Assembly: GCF_001555965.1 (NCBI RefSeq)
Contig: NZ_LSHX01000054.1
Coordinates: 62,001-126,000, forward strand
DNA: 64,000 nt
Reading direction: 5' to 3'
DNA from: Sphingomonas sp. CCH21-G11
GTDB lineage: Bacteria > Pseudomonadota > Alphaproteobacteria > Sphingomonadales > Sphingomonadaceae
The notes beneath the pieces were generated by a model. That model saw only the letters and a list, made by a program, of their open reading frames with translations, was not told the DNA's origin and ran no database searches. Made by a program: the position numbers and the translations under genes. This document shows positions 55,890 through 63,294 of this stretch, piece by piece. Every line of letters starts with the position of its first letter. Position 1 is the stretch's first letter.

Positions 55890-56859
55890 GCGGTCAGCCG
55901 AGCCGTTTCGGGAAAGCGGTGCGCGGTCTTGTCCCAGGTCAGCGCCCCGCCGCGCAGCAGCGCGACATAGCTGAACAGCGCGCGTCGGGTCGCGAGCAGC
56001 GCGATGATGTTGGCGACGATGGCGCGCGGCAGCGACCATAGCGCCTCCGTCGCGCCATAGGCATGACCGACGAAGCAGGCGCGCAACGCCAGACGCCATG
56101 CCAGCAGCACCGCGTTCGCCGCGAGCAGGCTCGACACGACGGGGCCGACGGGCGCGATCGGCCGATCGACCAATGCATGCCCCAGCACCCCGAGCGCCCA
56201 GCCGATCAGCCCCAGATAGGCCGCCGCCAGCACCAGCATCGCGACCAGCCCACGGCGGTCGCGCATGCGCATCCAGTGGTCGCCCAGCGCCGCCGGTCGC
56301 GCCCAGCCGGTGCGGTCCCAGCCGACAAGCGCGATGCCGGTCATCCACCGCGCCTTTTGCCGGACGGCGGCATCGAGCGACCCCGGGAAGAAGGCACGTA
56401 CGGCGACCAGGTCGGACGCGCCCGTCGCGTTCGTGGTGCGGATGCGCGCGAAGCGCGCCGTGCCGCCCAGCCGGGCGACCGTCAGGCCAAGCTCGTAATC
56501 CTCGGTCAGGCTGCCGGCATCGAAGGGCTCGCCGTTCCGCAAAGCGGCGATCCGCGCCAGCATGTCGGTACGGATCGCGCAGCCGACCCCGGCGAACGGC
56601 AACGCCGCGCCCAGCGACTGACGCACCGGCAGATGCTTGCCATGGGCGATGGCGAATTCGTCGCAATAATGACCCGAAACCAGCCGCGATCCCTTGTCGA
56701 CCAGCGGCAGTACCGGCAACTGCACCGCATCGTAGCGCCGGGTCAGCGCGTCGAACACGCGAAGCTCGTCGCGGTGCACGACATCCTCGGCATCGTGCAG
56801 GACGACCGCGTGGACGTGCCGGGATCGACGGGTGTCGGCCTGCAGCGCGTGCCAGAGCG
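55886..56859 (-). pseudogene. NfrB-like glycosyltransferase, 5' end lost to prophage insertion
   Basis: The surviving 324 codons hold the C-terminal part of a family 2 glycosyltransferase: ALQADTRRSRHVHAVVLHDAEDVVHRDEL (DxD-containing region), LTEDYELGL (the ED motif), KARWMTGIAL (QxxRW-like) and four membrane helices. Relatives have about 140 more residues, with the Rossmann half and two membrane helices, before the LNALWHAL region. Here the match starts exactly at LWHAL; upstream the frame runs into the prophage end and has only a TTG. The product should be inactive. NfrB is the inner-membrane partner of NfrA. Confidence 0.75.
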
Positions 56860-56918
56860 TGTAGCGCGACAAAAATTCCCGCTGCGAACGGCTCGCAAAC
56901 GACAAAAAGTCGCGACAA
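56860..56918. repeat. Prophage terminal repeats (TnsB/MuA-like binding sites)
   Basis: The element starts TGTAGCGCGACAAAAA at 56860, i.e. with the TG dinucleotide typical of Mu/Tn7-family ends. The motif CGACAAAAA recurs at 56867-56875 and 56900-56908, and CGACAA at 56913-56918. The spacing (33 and 13 bp) and position right at the host-gene breakpoint fit transposase-binding sites of a transposable phage end. Confidence 0.65.
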
Positions 56919-57010
56919 CAATACGGTCCATTTCAGCCCCCCGACGCACTGTGCAGCCAGGTTACTGAAGGAGGGTTTATAGACGGTTGAAAGAGCGGTT
57001 TCGGACGTCG

Positions 57011-57313
57011 TTAAGGGGTGGGTGCCGGGGCGTCTTTGCAGCCGCTGAGCGCAGCGCGGAGCGCCTGGATTTCGTTCAGTCGTTCGTTGGCTTGAGCGCG
57101 GAGCGCGTGACCCCGCGCACCCGGCGCAATCGCCCCCCATTGCGGGTCGGTATAGCGGCGGTTGAGGCCGGGTTCCTCGGCAGGGCGATTGAGCACACAA
57201 CCGACCGGCACGGGCACATAGACGTCGCGGTCGACGATGCGCTCCTTGGTCACCGTCTTGGTGCAGCCGGCGAGCGCCAGCAGCACGCTAGAAGCCATCA
57301 GCGCGTAGCGCAT
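57011..57313 (-). CDS. Rz1-like o-spanin lipoprotein
   Basis: 100 residues. Lipobox LAGC (MRYALMASSVLLALAGC, Cys 17), then a proline-containing periplasmic part (YVPVPVGCVLNRP; PGLNRR) and a Pro-rich end (DAPAPTP). The start lies inside the preceding spanin gene in another frame (26-bp overlap), the typical Rz/Rz1 organisation. It would be the outer-membrane half of the spanin that fuses the membranes at lysis. Confidence 0.75.
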   Translation of the reverse strand: MRYALMASSVLLALAGCTKTVTKERIVDRDVYVPVPVGCVLNRPAEEPGLNRRYTDPQWGAIAPGARGHALRAQANERLNEIQALRAALSGCKDAPAPTP

Positions 57314-57779
57314 CCATCACCTCCTCAAGCTCCTTGAGTTCTTTCTCGCACGACTGGCGCTCGGTGCGCGTGGCGGCCTGCTTGGACCTGGCGATCACCT
57401 GGTCGCGCTGTGCCTTGGCCGACTGGTAGAGCTGCCAGTTGCGCTCGGCGACGCCCCGCGCGGCCAGGCCCTCGACCTTGAGCTGCCGGTTGGCATCCGA
57501 CAGCGTCTGGATGCGTTCGCCACGCTGCCGGCTCTCCTCGCGCGCCGTGGCGCGATCGGACAGGATGCCCTTGACCGCGATGTGCAGCTCGCCCGGCTTC
57601 GGCCGCTCGGCCTCGGGGATCACGAGGATCGTGCGCTCGACGATACCCCGGAAATAGTGGTGGAGGCTGCGCTGGTTCCAACCCCAAACCGCGACCCCGA
57701 TCAGTGCGACGCCAAGGCCGATCGAAAGGTATCGGAACAGGCCGGTCATGCCGGCGATCGCGCACAGCTTGCCGATCAT
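57288..57779 (-). CDS. Rz-like i-spanin
   Basis: 163 residues. One N-terminal membrane helix (YLSIGLGVALIGVAVWGW) with a short cytoplasmic start, then a long charged coiled-coil region (REESRQRGERIQTLSDANRQLK; KSAKAQRDQVIARSKQAATRTERQSCEKELKELEEVMDALRA), the build of i-spanins. Overlaps the endolysin gene stop by 4 bp and the o-spanin gene by 26 bp. Confidence 0.75.
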   Translation of the reverse strand: MIGKLCAIAGMTGLFRYLSIGLGVALIGVAVWGWNQRSLHHYFRGIVERTILVIPEAERPKPGELHIAVKGILSDRATAREESRQRGERIQTLSDANRQLKVEGLAARGVAERNWQLYQSAKAQRDQVIARSKQAATRTERQSCEKELKELEEVMDALRADGF

Positions 57780-58414
57780 TTCAGCACCGCCTCAAGCCGC
57801 GCCGGAAGGCTCTCCGCCGTCCGATCAGGGAGCAGGCCGGTAAGGCAGATTTCGGTGTAATAGGCCCGTCGACGGGTCAGCCCGCGCACCGCGCACAGGA
57901 ACTTGCCAGGGCGGGTCTTGGAAGGCACGCAGGCCTGCCCCTGGCGACGCTGCCGGGCTGCCCCCGCTGCGTCGAAAGTCGCCTTGTTCCACGCGAGCAG
58001 CCCCCGACAGGCAGCGACGGTCTGGCCGGCATTGAAGTTGCGCCGGACGCTTGACCCGCAAAAGCCGCCGATGCCGGCATTGTAGGCCAGATCGGCAAAG
58101 GCCCTTAACTGATAGCCCTGCGCGCCTGGCGCGCACGCCAGGACGCCCTCGACATGCCGCACCGCCTCGCGCGCGTTCATTTCGTCACACTCGGCCGGCG
58201 AATAGCGGCGGTTGACCTCGATCCCATGCCCGGTGACCCCGCCGCACGCGGTGGCGATGCCGGCGATGTCGCGATAGCCGAGCAACTCATTGCCCTCCCA
58301 TTTCAGGGTAGAGGCGGTGAACGCCGCCGCCGTGCCCGCGCCCATCAGCGCGACGAGGCGGGCATAATAGCCCTTCGTGCGCGCGGTGCTGGCGGGTCTG
58401 GAGGAGACGTCCAT
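57776..58414 (-). CDS. GH24 endolysin (SAR-type lysozyme)
   Basis: 212 residues. A hydrophobic N-terminal segment (YYARLVALMGAGTAAAFTAS) that could be a signal-arrest-release anchor, followed by the GH24 catalytic triad region: KWEGNELLGYRDIAGIATACGGVTG (Glu, Asp, Thr) and NAGIGGFCGSSVRRNFNAG. It hydrolyses peptidoglycan glycosidic bonds during phage release. The C-terminal 50 residues are extra, with several Cys. First gene of a coupled lysis cassette endolysin-Rz-Rz1. No holin recognised. Confidence 0.85.
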   Translation of the reverse strand: MDVSSRPASTARTKGYYARLVALMGAGTAAAFTASTLKWEGNELLGYRDIAGIATACGGVTGHGIEVNRRYSPAECDEMNAREAVRHVEGVLACAPGAQGYQLRAFADLAYNAGIGGFCGSSVRRNFNAGQTVAACRGLLAWNKATFDAAGAARQRRQGQACVPSKTRPGKFLCAVRGLTRRRAYYTEICLTGLLPDRTAESLPARLEAVLK

Positions 58415-58471
58415 GGCCGCTGCTTTGCGCGCGGCGGCGAAGCGGGGCGGGTAGCCGCTGGCGGTGAGGCA

Positions 58472-59212
58472 TCAGACCCACTCCACATGGCTGAGCTGCC
58501 AGCGGGTGGCGTTGGCCTCGCGTCGCTCATAGTCGCTGAAGCGGGCGAAGACCCCGTAATGGATGGCGTCGTTTCGTTCGGCCGGCAAGTCGGCATCTTC
58601 GACCACCACCAGCGGCCGGCGCGTGCCGAAGTCCCTGGCGATCCGCCACAGCCGCGCGGTCTCCGCGTCGGTCAGATCGACGAAGCTGAAACTGAAGCTC
58701 GCCTTGGTGACCCCGCTGCTGGTCCCGAAGCCGCCGCTGGGCAGGTCGGTTCGCCCGCCCGTGTCGATCAGGCCGCGCCCGCCGCCCAGCTCGCGATGCT
58801 TTTCAAACGCCAGGCCGACCGCGACGATCCCGGCGTGGAACGGTGCACCCGCCGCGTCGATCGCGATGCGCAGATATCGGGTCACCACCGGCGCGGCCAG
58901 GCGGACGAAGCAATGCTGCCAGCCTTCGCCATCGGCCGCGCGTGCCGGGGCGGCCGGGCTGATCACCACCAGGCCCAGGCCCATGCCGGTGGCCGACGAG
59001 ATGGTCCAAGTGGCGGCGGCCGACAGGTCGGTATAGCCGAGATAGATGCTGTCGATCGCCGTCGCCGCGCCCAGGTCCAGGTCGATCGTGGCGGAGCCGC
59101 CGACCGTCCACACCTCGCGCGGATCGGGGGTGGCCAGATTGGCACCATCCACGCCCGCCGAGACGGCGATGGCCGCGATCGGCACCGGCGGCACGATCAG
59201 CACCCCGCTCAT
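58472..59212 (-). CDS. Phage tail-associated protein with jelly-roll-like domain
   Basis: 246 residues. Not firmly recognised. The first ~130 residues look like a beta-sandwich with a discoidin/galactose-binding pattern (VDGANLATPDPREVWTVGGSATIDLDLGAATAIDSIYLGYTDLSAAATWTI; TRYLRIAID), and the C-terminal half has FGTSSGVTKASFSFSFVDLTDAETARLWRIARDFGTRRPLVVV. Position and overlap (4 bp) point to a minor tail or receptor-binding role. Separated from the endolysin by 57 bp. Confidence 0.5.
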   Translation of the reverse strand: MSGVLIVPPVPIAAIAVSAGVDGANLATPDPREVWTVGGSATIDLDLGAATAIDSIYLGYTDLSAAATWTISSATGMGLGLVVISPAAPARAADGEGWQHCFVRLAAPVVTRYLRIAIDAAGAPFHAGIVAVGLAFEKHRELGGGRGLIDTGGRTDLPSGGFGTSSGVTKASFSFSFVDLTDAETARLWRIARDFGTRRPLVVVEDADLPAERNDAIHYGVFARFSDYERREANATRWQLSHVEWV

Positions 59213-59568
59213 GTGAGCCGCCGCAGGACGGTGAGGATGGTGCGATCCACCTCGGCCAGCTCCTCGACCCCGATGACGAACACCGCGACGCCGGCGTCAT
59301 AGCCGCCGCCCTTTGCCGCGATTGTCACCGCGCGGCCGAGCAGGTCGGCGCGGTTGCCCGGCACCTCGATCCGCTCGATCGATCGCGGCGCGGCCAGGAA
59401 GGCGAGCTGGCGATCCGCCTCGGCCTGCGCGTCCGCCTGGGCCGCGAGCGGCGACACGATCTCGCCCACGCGGTCGCTGCCCGCCCAGTCGATCGCAGCG
59501 CCTGGCGACCGCGTGACGAACATCGCCTCGGACTTGAGATAAGCGGCAGTGACCGCATCGACGCTCAT
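59209..59568 (-). CDS. Phage hypothetical protein, tail cluster
   Basis: 119 residues, not recognised. Mixed helix/strand, no membrane helix or signal. Notable: VTAAYLKSEAMFVTRSPGAAIDWAGSDRVGEIVSPLAAQADAQAEADRQLAFL. Overlaps its neighbours by 4 bp on both sides, so it belongs to the coupled late operon. Confidence 0.5.
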   Translation of the reverse strand: MSVDAVTAAYLKSEAMFVTRSPGAAIDWAGSDRVGEIVSPLAAQADAQAEADRQLAFLAAPRSIERIEVPGNRADLLGRAVTIAAKGGGYDAGVAVFVIGVEELAEVDRTILTVLRRLT

Positions 59569-60017
59569 TGATCAGGCTCCGGCGGCGGCGGGATGAGCAC
59601 AGCCAGATTGACCATCTGCTCGCGGAACTGCAGCAGCTCCTCGGCACGAACGCGGGCCACTTTAATGAGGAACGGCTCCAGCTCGACATTGGCGTTCGGC
59701 GGAACCCCGGTGCCTTCGGCGGGCCGCACAAGCCCACGCCCGTTGATCTTCACAACCTGGCCTTGTTCATCGACCAAGGATGCGCTGACCATCAACGCGA
59801 TGTCGCGCGGCGCAATGGCAATGCTGACGTCCATGCCCGGGTCGCGATAGGCCGGGGCATAGCGCACGCGGATAACCTCTCCGTCCTGGGTCTCATACGC
59901 CCGCTCAAAATAGGGCCGCTCTGGCGTCCACGCGGGGTGCAGCCCGGGATAATCAGGCAGGTGCGTCAATGTGACGCTATCGCCCGGCATGGCGGTCATC
60001 TGAACAACTTCGGTCAT
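59565..60017 (-). CDS. Phage hypothetical protein, tail cluster
   Basis: 150 residues from the ATG at 60017 (Shine-Dalgarno GAGGAG 8 bases before it; the frame is open further upstream). Not recognised; beta-rich middle (SVTLTHLPDYPGLHPAWTPERPYFERAYETQDGEVIRVRYAPAY) and a helical end. Follows the tail-tip gene by 16 bp. Confidence 0.5.
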   Translation of the reverse strand: MTEVVQMTAMPGDSVTLTHLPDYPGLHPAWTPERPYFERAYETQDGEVIRVRYAPAYRDPGMDVSIAIAPRDIALMVSASLVDEQGQVVKINGRGLVRPAEGTGVPPNANVELEPFLIKVARVRAEELLQFREQMVNLAVLIPPPPEPDQ

Positions 60018-60033
60018 TGGTCTGCTCCTCTGA

Positions 60034-63000
60034 TCATGGGATCGCCGTCGCCTGATTGTCGTAATAGCGCTCGCGGATACCGCCGCCGCCGCCGCCGCCG
60101 CCCGAAACGCCACCACCGGCTGGCGTCCCCACGGGCGGCGTTACGACTGATCCGACCAGGCGTCGGCCGGGCGTGTTGAGCAAGCTGGCGTTCGTGGTGA
60201 TCCCATAGGAAGGGTTGCCGCTGTTGTAGCCGCTGTCGTCATAGATCCAGTAGATCGTCCGAAACGCGAAGCCGAAGTAGATGCCGCCGCCAAAACTCAG
60301 CGTGCCCGCATCATCGAGGAGGTTGTGGGGCAGGATCTGGATCGTCGTGCCGCCGCCGCCGCCGTCATAATAGGCCCAAATTGGCGACCCCGGCTCGTTG
60401 GCCACGATCGTCCCGCCGACCTGCGTATTGCCGACAGTCGGGATATAGACCTGCTGCGCGCCGCCGACGGTATACATCGAATTGATGCGCCGCGACGTGC
60501 CGCGCCCGTTGGCGTCGAGCTGCGACAGCTTGGGGTTGGCGTTGACCACAGTGCCGATAGCGCCGTTGACCGACCCGCCGTTGATGACTGCGCTGGTATT
60601 GTCGGCATTGGGCTGCGCCATCATCGCTGCGCCCAGGCGGTCGACGGCGTTCTCCGCCAGCTCCCACGCGGTTCGCAGGGCCACCGGGTCGGGCACCTGC
60701 GTATCGGTGCCGCCCAGGTCCCAGCTCGGCGGTGGCAGTGCGCCGAGCCGACCGCCCAACGACGTGGCGGGCGCGCCGCTGTCGGGACCGAGCGCGTTAT
60801 AGGCCGCCGCCTGGATCGGTTGCACGACGGCCGGAAAGCCCAGCTCGATATAGCGATCGACGTAACGCTGATATTTGTTGTTCAGCGCGCGCCACTCGCG
60901 GACGTATAACCACTTCTCGCCCGAGCTGATCACCCCGTCGCTGTCGATCGCCGCGACCCGCTGCTGCAGCGTATCGACGCGCGTGTCAGTATAGACGCGC
61001 AAAGCCTCTGCCAGGTCGTTGAGCGCGACCTCGTAAGCCACCAGCAGCGTCCGGCCCTGGGCGACGTTGATTGGCGTATCGACATTGGGATCGGGCCATG
61101 TCGGCTGGATGCTGATGAAGTTCTGCCAGTTGTTCCGGGCCGTCGTCGCCGCGTTTCGAACCGTGTTCAGCCCCGCGCTGCCGACGATCCCCGCCGCCTT
61201 CGCATCGAGCAGCGACCAGGTGCTCTCCAGCGTGGCGTTCTCACGATAGAGGATGGTGCGCTTTTCATAGGCCGACCATTTGCCGTCCTCGGTCAGCACC
61301 AGGATTTGATTGATCGAATTCTGGACCGTCGCCGGCACCAGGCCCAGCATCGCCACTTCGAATTCGGCGACGCGGGCCAGCGCCACCTGCCACCGGTTGC
61401 GATAGACGATCGGGTCAACGGCCGTGTCGGTCGTGCTGCTGCTTAAGGGCGGGTTGAGGTTGAACAGCAGCACGCCCAGGCTGCCCGGCTGATCGACATA
61501 GACCGCCGCCCCGGCGGCCTGGCGCGCCGGCGTCGCGCTGGCCGGGTTGCCCAGATTGTCATGCTTGATGACCAGCGCGTTCAACCGGTCGACCAGCTCG
61601 TTATAGTCCTGGAGGACCTCGGCCTTTTCCTTGCCGGCGGTGATCCAGCCATCGGACGAAATCCGCTCCGCCCGCGTCAGCGCCGCCGAGGCGATCGTCT
61701 GGGCAAAACGGCGCAGCGCCTGGGTCAACGCGTTGAGCGCGGCCTCATAGGCCGCCAGGACGTCGTTGTAAAACGTCCTGTTGATGTTGGAGCTCTGGCT
61801 CGTGTCGTCCCAAGGCGGCGTGATCGCGCCCAGCATCGCGACCCAGTCGTTCCGGGTCGAGTTGGCCGCCGACACGGCCGTCGTGACATCGGGGTCGCTG
61901 ATCCCTGCCGCCTGGGCGGTCAACAGCAGATAGATCGCCTGGAGGCGGCGTGCGTTCGGGATCAGGACCGACTTCTTTTCGAACGGGTCGAGCTTGCCGT
62001 CCCCCGAAATCTCCAGCAGCGCCTGCGCGGCCTCCGCCACCTCGGTGATCGCGTCGGCAACGTCCTGCTCGACCTCGTCCATGCGCGCGAGCAGATCGGC
62101 GCGCGCCTGCTCCAGCGAGGTGCCGTCCTCATAGCCGATCTCGCCTGCCGGTACGATCGCGGAGATTTCGCCATCCTGGTGGATGCGCTGATTGCGGCGA
62201 TAGCCCAGGCGGCGCGCTTTCATCGGCGCGATCGTCTGTTGCCGGCCCAAATACTCGCCGCGCAGCGTCTCAACGGGGGCGAAGGTCCAGGGGCGCAGCG
62301 ACACGGTGTTGTTCGGCTCGATCACCCACAGCAGCGAGACGCCCAGGAACAGCCGGTCGAGCGCCTGGGCGGCGGTCTCGTCGCTGTCGATGTAGATGCC
62401 GGCGGCGGCCGGGCGGAGCAGGCGTGCGGCGGCGATATCGGCCAGCGCCGGGCCGCCCGCGCTCGCCAGGATTGCCGCGCCGATATCTGCGGCGGCCTCG
62501 GCATAGCCCGCGCCGATCTCGCCCAACAGGTCGGCGGTCAACGGCCCCGCCGGCTGGGTCCACCATTTCGCGCACGCGATCGACGGGGCGACCGCACCGC
62601 CACCCGGTTCGACCACGACGCCCTGCAACGTGGCGAAGGTCGCATCGGCGCTGCCCTGCCAGGCAACGACCTGCATCGGGCCTTCACGCCCCTTGTCACG
62701 CAGGGCGGCAAAGCCCTGCAGCGGACGCGCCGGATCGGCGAACTCATAGATATTGTTCGCCGGGTCGAGCACGCGACCCTCGACGTTGAACACGCGGCCG
62801 AACGCCCGGCGCTTCAGCGCTCCGGTGATCGTCGCCGGCCCCTCAATGCCGCCAGTGCCGGCGAAGAACCGGTCGGTCAGCGGCTTGTCGAGGCGGACCG
62901 ACGGGTCGGCGGCGGTCAGGATCAGGCGGCCTTCGCGGATTTCGTCGCGCGCGATCGTGCCGGTCAGCACCCGGGCAAGCGCGCCGGCCTCGTCGCCGGC

Positions 63001-63294
63001 ATCGATCTCGATCGCAGCGTCGGGCCAGTAATATTGCGCCAGCTCGTCGAGCTGCGCGGGCGCGGCGGGTGCAAAGCCGATCGCCGCAGACACGGGGCTG
63101 GTCGAGCCGGAGAAGCCGCGCTGCTCATAGCCGAACTGCGCCGAGAATTTCGGCTCACTCAAAATGCCGGCGCGATAGCCCTGGCCGGCCAGGCGATAGG
63201 GCTTGGCGCGCCCGCCACCCGCCAGGCGCACCGGCACCACCGCGCCGGTCGCCGGGTTGCGGGGCCAGGCGCGCAGATAATAGACCCGGCTCAC
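60034..63294 (-). CDS. Phage tail-tip/central fibre protein, 1086 residues
   Basis: The largest gene in the prophage. The N-terminal ~380 residues are hub-like and beta-rich. Then come four copies of an EF-hand-like motif, D-x-D/G-G-x-[LIV/W]-x-x-x-E-K, at about residues 432, 548, 670 and 786: GDGKLDPFEKK, SSDGWITAGKEK, TEDGKWSAYEKR, DSDGVISSGEKW. Each starts a ~118-residue mostly helical repeat with conserved Trp/Tyr. The C-terminus is Gly-rich (VSGGGGGGGG). Similar repeats occur in central tail-fibre proteins of siphophages. Overlaps the upstream gene by 4 bp. Confidence 0.65.
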   Translation of the reverse strand: MSRVYYLRAWPRNPATGAVVPVRLAGGGRAKPYRLAGQGYRAGILSEPKFSAQFGYEQRGFSGSTSPVSAAIGFAPAAPAQLDELAQYYWPDAAIEIDAGDEAGALARVLTGTIARDEIREGRLILTAADPSVRLDKPLTDRFFAGTGGIEGPATITGALKRRAFGRVFNVEGRVLDPANNIYEFADPARPLQGFAALRDKGREGPMQVVAWQGSADATFATLQGVVVEPGGGAVAPSIACAKWWTQPAGPLTADLLGEIGAGYAEAAADIGAAILASAGGPALADIAAARLLRPAAAGIYIDSDETAAQALDRLFLGVSLLWVIEPNNTVSLRPWTFAPVETLRGEYLGRQQTIAPMKARRLGYRRNQRIHQDGEISAIVPAGEIGYEDGTSLEQARADLLARMDEVEQDVADAITEVAEAAQALLEISGDGKLDPFEKKSVLIPNARRLQAIYLLLTAQAAGISDPDVTTAVSAANSTRNDWVAMLGAITPPWDDTSQSSNINRTFYNDVLAAYEAALNALTQALRRFAQTIASAALTRAERISSDGWITAGKEKAEVLQDYNELVDRLNALVIKHDNLGNPASATPARQAAGAAVYVDQPGSLGVLLFNLNPPLSSSTTDTAVDPIVYRNRWQVALARVAEFEVAMLGLVPATVQNSINQILVLTEDGKWSAYEKRTILYRENATLESTWSLLDAKAAGIVGSAGLNTVRNAATTARNNWQNFISIQPTWPDPNVDTPINVAQGRTLLVAYEVALNDLAEALRVYTDTRVDTLQQRVAAIDSDGVISSGEKWLYVREWRALNNKYQRYVDRYIELGFPAVVQPIQAAAYNALGPDSGAPATSLGGRLGALPPPSWDLGGTDTQVPDPVALRTAWELAENAVDRLGAAMMAQPNADNTSAVINGGSVNGAIGTVVNANPKLSQLDANGRGTSRRINSMYTVGGAQQVYIPTVGNTQVGGTIVANEPGSPIWAYYDGGGGGTTIQILPHNLLDDAGTLSFGGGIYFGFAFRTIYWIYDDSGYNSGNPSYGITTNASLLNTPGRRLVGSVVTPPVGTPAGGGVSGGGGGGGGIRERYYDNQATAIP

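Noticed and set aside
54801..57200. 799-codon minus-strand frame spanning the NfrA-like gene and further upstream
   Set aside because: Only the part from 55889 down is convincing; upstream it merely runs out of frame through the glycosyltransferase and crosses the prophage border.
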